Below, piece after piece: positions 6,872-11,587 of a DNA stretch of 11,587 nucleotides. Made by a program: the position numbers and the translations under genes. The notes below the pieces were generated by a model. That model was not told the origin of the DNA. It saw nothing but the letters and a program-made list of their open reading frames with translations, and did not search any database. Within the stretch, counting starts at the first letter, position 1; every line of letters begins with the position of its first letter. Origin of the DNA: Anaerolineales bacterium UBA2200 (GTDB lineage Bacteria; Chloroflexota; Anaerolineae; UBA2200). Where the stretch lies: contig DCVA01000002.1 in NCBI GenBank assembly GCA_002327925.1, forward strand, positions 49,290-60,876, in the 5' to 3' direction.

Positions 6872-6900
6872 TTGACTTATTCTGACATCTGTGGTATAGT
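6872..6900 (+). promoter_or_regulatory. Strong sigma70 promoter of the cold-shock/RRM operon
   Basis: TTGACT (6872-6877) and TATAGT (6895-6900) are separated by 17 bases, and TGG directly before the -10 makes it an extended -10. Transcription should start near 6907, giving a leader of about 130 bases. Long leaders are typical of cspA-type genes. Confidence 0.8.
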
Positions 6901-6931
6901 GGCTCCTTGTAGGACGAAGTGAGTTCTGGCC

Positions 6932-7030
6932 ATGAAGAGAAAGGCTGCCCCGAACTGCGGAAACCGGGCAGTCGTTTTTTATTCCTGCGCTCACTGCTTC
7001 GCCCCAACAAACACAAGCTGTAAGGAGTAG
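6932..7030 (+). CDS. Possible 32-residue Cys-rich leader ORF
   Basis: ATG 6932 opens a 32-codon frame ending at TAG 7028-7030, overlapping the region between the AAGGAG site and the cold-shock start. The peptide begins MKRKAAPNCGNRAVVFYSCA and has four Cys (9, 19, 22, 30) including one CxxC. Only a weak ribosome site (AGTGAG) precedes it. The terminator-like hairpin at 6945-6980 lies inside it. It could be a regulatory leader peptide or a chance frame; confidence is low. Confidence 0.25.
   Translation: MKRKAAPNCGNRAVVFYSCAHCFAPTNTSCKE
6945..6980 (+). terminator. Intrinsic terminator or attenuator in the cold-shock leader
   Basis: CTGCCC (6945-6950) pairs perfectly with GGGCAG (6966-6971) around a 15-base loop, followed by TCG and six T (6975-6980). 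It lies about 40 bases after the predicted start and 60 bases before the cold-shock gene. It could release a short RNA of about 75 bases or condition read-through on temperature or translation. Confidence 0.55.
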
Positions 7031-7038
7031 TAGCACAA

Positions 7039-7248
7039 ATGTCCGAGAAGGTGACGGGAACCGTCAAGTGGTTCAACAATAGTAAGGGGTATGGCTTTAT
7101 CTCGCGCGACGGTGCAGAGGACGTTTTCGTCCATCACACCGCGATCGAGGCCGAAGGCTTTCGCACGTTGAAGGAAGGCCAAGCAGTAGAGTTTGAAGTC
7201 GCCGAAGGGCCCAAGGGCCTGCAGGCTGCTCACGTTCGGCCGCTCTAG
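7039..7248 (+). CDS. Cold-shock protein (CspA family)
   Basis: The 69-residue protein is a single cold-shock domain of standard length. GTVKWFNNSKGYGFI carries RNP1 (KGYGFI) and DVFVHHTAI carries RNP2. It ends with GPKGLQAAHVRPL, as in most bacterial Csps. It binds single-stranded RNA or DNA and melts mRNA structure in the cytoplasm. ATG 7039 follows AAGGAG by 11 bases, slightly long. A strong extended -10 promoter and a long structured leader precede it, which fits the post-transcriptional control known for cspA genes. It is the first gene of a two-gene operon with the RRM protein. Confidence 0.96.
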   Translation: MSEKVTGTVKWFNNSKGYGFISRDGAEDVFVHHTAIEAEGFRTLKEGQAVEFEVAEGPKGLQAAHVRPL

Positions 7249-7277
7249 CGCCGAGCCACTATCCAAGGAGGAATGCA

Positions 7278-7679
7278 GTGAGCAAGAGGATCTATGTAGG
7301 CAATCTGAGCTATAGCACGACCGAAGCAGCGTTGAACGAGCTGTTCAGCGCCATCGGTCCGGTGACCTCGGTCACCCTGATTGCCGATAACGCCACCGGC
7401 CGCAGCAAGGGCTTTGCCTTTGTCGAAATGGCCGATGACGCCAAGGCGCTGGAAGCCATCACACAGCTCAATGATAAGGAAGTCGATGGCCGCACGATCA
7501 AGGTAGCCGAAGCCCGGCCCAAGACCGAAGGCGGCGGTGGCGGCGGTGGTTTCCGCCCTCGTCGTGAAGGTGGCGGTGGTTATGGTGGAGGCGGTGGTGG
7601 TCGTGGTGGTGATCGCGGCGACCGCGGCGAGAGCGGCGGTGGCCGGGATTTCAGCGGCGGACGTCGTCCCCGCTGGTAG
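7278..7679 (+). CDS. RRM RNA-binding protein with glycine-rich tail
   Basis: The start is GTG 7278, 6 bases after a strong AAGGAGG. Residues 1-80 form one RRM: RNP2 is IYVGNL (5-10) and RNP1 is SKGFAFVEM (43-51). Residues 84-133 are a low-complexity Gly/Arg tail with GGGGG, GYGG and RGG-like repeats, ending in RRPRW. This is the cyanobacterial/Chloroflexota type of single-RRM glycine-rich protein, often cold-induced and thought to act as an RNA chaperone. It follows the cold-shock gene by 29 bases and is followed by a strong terminator, so the two RNA chaperones are co-transcribed. The tail is encoded by GGT/GGC runs that may be prone to length variation. Confidence 0.95.
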   Translation: MSKRIYVGNLSYSTTEAALNELFSAIGPVTSVTLIADNATGRSKGFAFVEMADDAKALEAITQLNDKEVDGRTIKVAEARPKTEGGGGGGGFRPRREGGGGYGGGGGGRGGDRGDRGESGGGRDFSGGRRPRW

Positions 7680-7704
7680 TACCAGCCAGATCTAACGTGT
7701 AAAC

Positions 7705-7744
7705 AACAGCCGCACGGCTTTCCGCAGAGCCGCGCGGCTGTTTT
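7705..7744 (+). terminator. Strong intrinsic terminator after the RRM gene
   Basis: AACAGCCGC-A-CGGCT pairs with AGCCG-C-GCGGCTGTT around a short loop, with one A-C mismatch, and is followed by TTTT. On the minus strand the same stem is followed by GTTGTTT, so it may also stop the convergent degV transcript. Confidence 0.85.
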
Positions 7745-7795
7745 CTGTTCCGATCAGAGTGGATCGAATCCTCGGGATTTGCGTCGCTGAGTGAC

Positions 7796-8662
7796 CTAGG
7801 CGCCGAACTCGCCTGCCGGGGCGAAGGCAACGCCGATCATCGTCGGACCCGTATGTGCACCCAGCACAAGGGACATAGGCCCGATGGGCAGCCACGTGCA
7901 CCTGTAGCGGCTGTCAATCTCCTGGCGCAACATCTCGCCGCCCTCCGGGTTGTCGGCGTACAGCACCTGCACGCGCAGTGCACTTCCCTGTGCATGCCCG
8001 CTGGTGGTGATGTGGTTCACCAGAGCATGCACGGCTCCCTTGAAGGCCCGCGCCTGAGCATGCTGCACGTAAGTGCCGCGCTCCTTCTCCACGCCGATGA
8101 CCGGTTTGATGTTCAGCATCTGCGCCAGCAGACCCTTCATATGGCTGATGCGCCCGCCGTGAATGAGGTACTTGAGCTCGGAGAGGGTGTACAGGCAATC
8201 CGTAACCCTGGCGACGCGCGCAATGCGTGCCAGGATTTGCTCTTTTGTCTCCCCTGCCGTCACGCCGCGCAGCGCCGCCTCGACCTGCCAGCCGGCGGGG
8301 GCGGAGAGGGTCTTGGTGTCCACCACGGTCACATGCGCCTCAGGCACTTGCGACGCTCCAACCTGAGCTGAATTGACCGTTCCGCTGAGCCCGGACGAGA
8401 TGTGGATGGAAAGGATCTCCGGATCGGTGGCCGCCAGGCGGCGGTAGACCTCGGCAAAGTCGCCTGCCGAAGGCTGGGACGTCACGGGCAAACCCTGCGA
8501 GGCCACCAGGAGGCGATAGAAATCATGCGTCTGAATGTCAATGCCCTCGCGGTAGCTCTTGCCGTCGAGTGTCACGGCCAGAGGGACGACGTGGGCGAGA
8601 GAGAGAAGCTCCGGTCCCACCACCGTCTGTACGTCGGTTCCACTATCAGTCACGATCTGCAT
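7796..8662 (-). CDS. DegV family fatty-acid-binding protein
   Basis: I place the start at ATG 8662 (288 residues), since AAGGGGAG lies 8 bases upstream; the GTG at 8671 would be too close to that site. The N-terminus MQIVTDSGTD is the usual DegV opening. TSQPS (61-65) and ISSGLSGT (88-95) line the fatty-acid head-group site. LKYLIHGGRIS (163-173) and GAHTGP (268-273) are the other family blocks. Length fits the family (280-290). DegV/FakB proteins hold a fatty acid for phosphorylation by the FakA kinase; no kinase gene is visible here, so it may serve a kinase elsewhere. It is monocistronic, converging on the RRM gene. Confidence 0.95.
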   Translation of the reverse strand: MQIVTDSGTDVQTVVGPELLSLAHVVPLAVTLDGKSYREGIDIQTHDFYRLLVASQGLPVTSQPSAGDFAEVYRRLAATDPEILSIHISSGLSGTVNSAQVGASQVPEAHVTVVDTKTLSAPAGWQVEAALRGVTAGETKEQILARIARVARVTDCLYTLSELKYLIHGGRISHMKGLLAQMLNIKPVIGVEKERGTYVQHAQARAFKGAVHALVNHITTSGHAQGSALRVQVLYADNPEGGEMLRQEIDSRYRCTWLPIGPMSLVLGAHTGPTMIGVAFAPAGEFGA

Positions 8663-8757
8663 GCTTTGCACTCCCCTTCTAACTCAATAGTCGTCAGTTG
8701 TCACTGCTCAGAAAAACACGACCGTCAGGCAAACCATGCCCGGCGGTGGGTGTAAAG

Positions 8758-8785
8758 ATTATACGCAGAAACGCGCAGGCTGCAA
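8758..8785 (-). promoter_or_regulatory. Promoter of degV-family gene
   Basis: On the minus strand a perfect TATAAT (8763-8758) is preceded at 16 bases by TTGCAG (8785-8780), or at 17 by TTTGCA. It gives a leader of about 90 bases. The rest of 8786-8914 shows nothing recognisable. Confidence 0.6.
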
Positions 8786-8914
8786 ATGGGGAGGGTGACC
8801 CATCTCGTCCCGGGGCGCCCGACGTGTCCGTTTGTTTCGTCCTGAGCCGGCTGCAAGGCCGTCCAAGGATCTGTGCTCACCCAGGCGACGTGCTTCGCCA
8901 CGCGACGGGGCCGG

Positions 8915-9436
8915 CTACCTCTTCGAAGCCGCGCGGATCCAGCTCCTGCTCAGCTCGTGCTGGGGAGCGTAGGCCTCCCAGACGTCCCTGGCCCATACCG
9001 GGATGCGGCGGTCCGCCTCCGCCTGATCCGGAGCGTCATAGATGAAACGCACGGTCAGGGTACCGCGAGAGGGTAGATCGACGGGACGCCGGAGTCCGCT
9101 CTGGGCCGCAGGACGATTGAGCCACTTTTGCAGGTCTGCATAGAGCCACCGGGAGCAGTTGTACTCTACCCCGCAGGCCAGACCCGTAAGATGGGCGGCA
9201 TACGACTTGGGTGACTTGCCGCTGCGCGCCGGGTGCTGCATTCCGAAGGTGTCGACGAAGAGTCGCGCCAGGCGAAATGCCTCAGGCGAATCCTGCCCGC
9301 GCTGGCTCAGAGGTGTGAGGATGAACATGAACAGCTCATCGCAGGAGCCGAACCCGGGTGGGATCTGCGCGCCGCACTCGGTGCAGGTTCGACCGTTCAG
9401 CGGCGGCGGAGCAAGGGTGCTCAGGTCGCGGGGCAT
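8915..9436 (-). CDS. DUF5946 family protein
   Basis: The frame is open further upstream, but ATG 9436 (173 residues) is the likely start: it lies 7 bases after the MBL-gene stop, and the upstream extension is Arg/Thr-rich and unlike any family. No strong ribosome site is visible, so coupled translation is likely. CTECG at 18-22 and a third Cys at 32 form a knuckle that could bind metal, followed by DELFMFILTPLS. The block FVDTFGMQHPARSGKSPKSY is typical of DUF5946. Function of this family is not known to me. It is the last gene of the flavodoxin-MBL-DUF5946 operon. Confidence 0.75.
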   Translation of the reverse strand: MPRDLSTLAPPPLNGRTCTECGAQIPPGFGSCDELFMFILTPLSQRGQDSPEAFRLARLFVDTFGMQHPARSGKSPKSYAAHLTGLACGVEYNCSRWLYADLQKWLNRPAAQSGLRRPVDLPSRGTLTVRFIYDAPDQAEADRRIPVWARDVWEAYAPQHELSRSWIRAASKR

Positions 9437-9443
9437 AGGATGC

Positions 9444-10067
9444 TCAGTCGAGGCGCGGGTCCAGGTGGCGCGCCGGACCATGACCGGGATAGGCCGTGTG
9501 CACGTTGTGCGCACGAAGCAGTCCCCAGCTCTTGCGTACGGGATGGTCCGGATCGACCGTAAAGCCCGGCGGGGGCAGGTCGCCAGTGAAGGCCAGCCCG
9601 CCGTCCAGGACCAGGGAGACGCTGTCGTCCGAATGGCCGGGAGTGAGGAGAATCTCGCCCTGGATGCCCAGACCCAGCAGGAAGGCCCGGCTGGCGATGG
9701 ACTCGAGGTCGAGATTCCCCTGCCGCGTAATGGGATGGTAGTGATGCTCCGGCTTCATGTACGTTCGCAGTGCCTCGATGCCCTGGTACTGATTCTCGAG
9801 CACGACCAGGGTGACCCCCAGGGCCTTCAGCTCTTGAGCCAGCCCGGCGTGGTCCGGGTGGTAGTGAGTACAGAGCAGGTAGCGGATGTCGCCCAGGTCA
9901 ACGTCGGTGCGCTTCATCGCATAACGCAAGTCGGGCAGAGTACTCGGCCAGCCTGCGTCGACCAGCAGGCTGGCCCGAGCCGCGTTCAACACATAGCAGT
10001 TGGTGGCGTCGTAGCCGACGTTGACGATGTTCGGCGTCGCCGCACCATGGCCGCGCCCTGACGTCAT
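9444..10067 (-). CDS. MBL-fold metallo-hydrolase
   Basis: ATG 10067 overlaps the flavodoxin stop as ATGA, giving 207 residues; the frame extends upstream to 10094 but the coupled ATG is more natural. Metal ligands are complete: HYHPDH (68-73), His145 in TPGHSDD, Asp163 in FTGDLPP and His196 in YPGHGP. The spacing is that of a dinuclear zinc hydrolase of the glyoxalase II-like/MBL type. The HxHxDH motif argues against a diiron flavoprotein oxidase, in which Glu replaces the second His. The substrate is unknown. Co-translation with a flavodoxin is notable, because MBL and flavodoxin domains are fused in flavodiiron proteins. Confidence 0.92.
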   Translation of the reverse strand: MTSGRGHGAATPNIVNVGYDATNCYVLNAARASLLVDAGWPSTLPDLRYAMKRTDVDLGDIRYLLCTHYHPDHAGLAQELKALGVTLVVLENQYQGIEALRTYMKPEHHYHPITRQGNLDLESIASRAFLLGLGIQGEILLTPGHSDDSVSLVLDGGLAFTGDLPPPGFTVDPDHPVRKSWGLLRAHNVHTAYPGHGPARHLDPRLD

Positions 10068-10540
10068 CTCTGGATCTTGAGCCCTCGCGCCCACTCGAAC
10101 GCGCGCTCCAGCTCGCCATCCTGCAGCGGGCCTTCTGATGCCAGGACGTAGAACTGGCCCGGCTGGGCAACAAGCTGCGCGCCCTTCCTGGCCAGCGCAG
10201 AAGCGATCTTCTGGTCCGCATAGCCCGTCCGCTTCACGATGAAACGCAAAAAGCCGGGCATCTTGCTCTCCGGGATGCGCGTGTCAAAAGCTGCCGCCTT
10301 CACCCCTGCCAGAGAGCCAGCGGGGACGGAGGCCAGAAGCTTCTGGGTGTTCTCGGACGGTCTGAACGCTCGGGTCGGTGAGCCCACGATGAGCCAGTCG
10401 AGCCCGTTGAGCTGCTCGGGAGCCACCTCTGTGACCCGCTGCACCTCGACCTCTGGCGCACCTCCAAGGGCCGAGCCAATGGCCTGGGCGATCCTTTCTG
10501 TATTGCCGAAGAACGAGTCGTAGACGATAAGGACTCTCAT
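10064..10540 (-). CDS. Flavodoxin-like protein
   Basis: The 158-residue protein starts at ATG 10540, with GGAGG about 9 bases upstream. MRVLIVYDSFFGNTERIA at the N-terminus contains the FMN phosphate loop SFFGNTE (9-15). VGSPTRAFRPSENTQ is the second FMN-contact loop and FDTRIP the third. Length matches short-chain flavodoxins. It would carry electrons or act as an FMN-dependent small reductase in the cytoplasm. It is the first gene of a three-gene operon and has a good promoter upstream. The redox partner is not evident. Confidence 0.92.
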   Translation of the reverse strand: MRVLIVYDSFFGNTERIAQAIGSALGGAPEVEVQRVTEVAPEQLNGLDWLIVGSPTRAFRPSENTQKLLASVPAGSLAGVKAAAFDTRIPESKMPGFLRFIVKRTGYADQKIASALARKGAQLVAQPGQFYVLASEGPLQDGELERAFEWARGLKIQR

Positions 10541-10588
10541 TTGGAGTGCCTCCTGATGATGGGTTCCCGCTCCTTACGGGCCGAGGGA

Positions 10589-10617
10589 ATTGTACCACAA
10601 TGCACGCGTCGTGCCGA
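10589..10617 (-). promoter_or_regulatory. Promoter of the flavodoxin-MBL-DUF5946 operon
   Basis: TCGGCA (10617-10612) and TACAAT (10594-10589) on the minus strand are spaced by 17 bases, with TGG directly before the -10 (extended -10). The leader would be about 45 bases. Confidence 0.6.
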
Positions 10618-10728
10618 GGAGCTCTCCTGCTCTGTTGTTGAGACAAGTCCGAAAGGCGGCGACGAGGCAATCTAGTGCGCGCAAGCAGCGGGTTGCAGGG
10701 GCCGAATGCTACCTCGCGGTGACAGATT

Positions 10729-11100
10729 CTACCCGGCAGCGTCCCAAGCTTCACTCAGCCAACCAATCACCTGCTCGTCGACCTGGTCCGGGGTCCACAA
10801 CTCCAGATGGTGAGTGAAGCGGCCGGGGTAGGGTTCGACCACCTCTTTCCAGCGCCCTGAGGCGTCACGACGGCGCAGGCCAACCGTCAGCACGAGCGGG
10901 GCGCCCCGCCCCCGGAGCGCAACCCGCGGCATCCACACCCAGGCGAAGGCAATGCGGCGCCGGAAGGCGACCTGACTCTTCGTGACGCGGACCATTACCG
11001 GACCGAGGCTCTCGACCGCAGCCAGCACGTGCTCGAACAGGGTGCGAGAGTCGTCCGCACCTCGAAAGAACTCTTCCAGGGTGACCACGGGTGAGGGCAC
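10729..11100 (-). CDS. DUF5655 domain protein
   Basis: The start is GTG 11100, with GGAGGAA about 4-7 bases upstream; the product has 123 residues. LEEFFRGADDSRTLFEHVLA is followed by VMVRVTKSQVAFRRRIAFAW, the core block of DUF5655, and then by LVLTVGLRRRD, WKEVVEPYPGRFTHHLEL and DEQVIGWLSEAWDAA, all in family order. Length is normal for the stand-alone form. Function is not established; the conserved RxTKSQxAF and HHLEL blocks suggest a ligand or nucleic-acid binding pocket. It appears monocistronic, lying between the flavodoxin promoter and the chagasin-like gene. Confidence 0.87.
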   Translation of the reverse strand: MPSPVVTLEEFFRGADDSRTLFEHVLAAVESLGPVMVRVTKSQVAFRRRIAFAWVWMPRVALRGRGAPLVLTVGLRRRDASGRWKEVVEPYPGRFTHHLELWTPDQVDEQVIGWLSEAWDAAG

Positions 11101-11214
11101 ACTTCCTCCGACCGATCGGGCTCGATTTCGGGCCTCCAGCTCCTCCCGCAGGCGATATCGTAGTGGTTGTAGCGCGAGCGGACGGGGCCGTCAACCCCAA
11201 AGTGGTGACATGGA

Positions 11215-11251
11215 AGGCCCTCCCGCGGGGGGGGGCGCCGCGCGAGGGCCT
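11215..11251 (-). terminator. Strong hairpin after the chagasin-like gene
   Basis: AGGCCCTC (11215-11222) pairs with GAGGGCCT (11244-11251), and after one mismatch five more pairs extend it. The loop holds part of a run of nine G. It begins 15 bases after the stop. There is no long T run, so it may act as a weak or factor-assisted terminator. Confidence 0.45.
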
Positions 11252-11266
11252 GTCGAGCGGACAGCT

Positions 11267-11587
11267 CTAGCGCACGGTCACGTCCACAGTGCGCTGATCG
11301 TAGGTGGCCTTGTCCATCTCCCAGGCATGTCCGTAGGCGAGCTGGACGAAGGTGTGCCCCTGTGCCAGGGCGCGAAAACGCAGGACGGCCTGGCCGCCTG
11401 CGCCCAGGAGCTGCTCCGGGTTGGTGCCCTCCGTATACTCGATGCTCAAGAGCTCAACCACGGACCAGTCGAGGTCCGTGACCTGCCAGGTGCAGCCCGT
11501 GGTGCCGTTGGCATCCAGGCGCAGTTCGAACTCGTCTCCGACGTCGAGTACGCGCGGCTCGCAGGACGGGGGCACTTCGGTCTCCGT
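11267..11587 (-). CDS. Chagasin-like (I42) cysteine-protease inhibitor, N-terminus beyond window
   Basis: The frame is open from the right edge to the stop at 11267, giving 106 residues. A GTG at 11575 is possible, but the frame continues upstream and these proteins usually carry a signal or lipoprotein peptide, so I treat it as 5'-truncated. DANGTTGCTWQV corresponds to the NPTTGYxW loop, LLGAGGQAVLRFRA to the GxGG loop, and YGHAWE to the RPWE-type loop. These three loops form the inhibitor wedge that blocks papain-family proteases. Tyr of NPTTGY is Cys here and the Arg-Pro of the third loop is His-Ala. It is probably secreted or surface-anchored; its target is unknown. Confidence 0.82.
   Translation of the reverse strand, partial: TETEVPPSCEPRVLDVGDEFELRLDANGTTGCTWQVTDLDWSVVELLSIEYTEGTNPEQLLGAGGQAVLRFRALAQGHTFVQLAYGHAWEMDKATYDQRTVDVTVR

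Noticed and set aside
9159..10061. Plus-strand open frame of 300 codons
   Set aside because: It is antisense to the DUF5946 and MBL genes, both of which have intact motifs and gene coupling.
9444..10540. Split flavodiiron oxygen/NO reductase
   Set aside because: The MBL ligand set is HxHxDH (zinc-type), not the HxExDH of the diiron site, and the flavodoxin is an ordinary short form.
1..11587. CRISPR arrays, IS elements, phage genes, tRNA genes
   Set aside because: No regularly spaced repeats, transposase motifs, terminal inverted repeats or tRNA-like folds were seen on reading both strands.

Overview
The window is GC-rich bacterial chromosomal DNA with dense, mostly minus-strand genes, good Shine-Dalgarno sites and sigma70-like promoters. 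I see no rRNA, tRNA, IS element, phage gene or CRISPR array. The gene mix fits Chloroflexota (Anaerolineae-like) best: a B12-type radical SAM beside a degenerate nucleotidyltransferase, a glycine-rich RRM protein beside a cold-shock protein, DegV, DUF5655, DUF5946 and a chagasin-like inhibitor. That placement is inference from family habits, not from a marker gene.

Layout, left to right. (1) 1-1976, minus: a promoter at 2167-2195 leads a nucleotidyltransferase-like protein and then a B12-binding radical SAM enzyme that runs off the left edge. (2) 2362-3237, minus: a phosphoribosyltransferase fused to a YciI domain, with its own promoter and a perfect palindrome in its 5' leader. (3) 3323-6805, minus: a probable long operon. 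In transcription order it holds a pirin 3' remnant, a four-helix membrane protein, a ROK sugar kinase (4-base overlap), a possible 34-residue peptide coupled by TGATG, a nucleotidyltransferase, a doubtful small membrane ORF and a DUF1801 protein. (4) 6872-7744, plus: a divergent promoter, a long leader with an intrinsic terminator-like hairpin and a Cys-rich short ORF, a cold-shock protein, an RRM glycine-rich protein and a strong terminator. (5) 7796-8662, minus: a DegV lipid-binding protein with its own promoter. (6) 8915-10617, minus: an operon of flavodoxin, MBL-fold hydrolase (4-base overlap) and DUF5946 protein. (7) 10729-11587, minus: a DUF5655 protein and a chagasin-like inhibitor cut by the right edge.

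Most genes are ordinary housekeeping or accessory functions. The parts that stand out are the PRTase-YciI fusion with its leader hairpin, the cold-shock leader that looks like an attenuator overlapping a small ORF, the pirin remnant at the divergent promoter, the TGATG-coupled micro-ORF, and a pol-beta-like protein with an Asn where the first catalytic Asp is expected. I do not see convincing evidence for a large undescribed defence or mobile system here.
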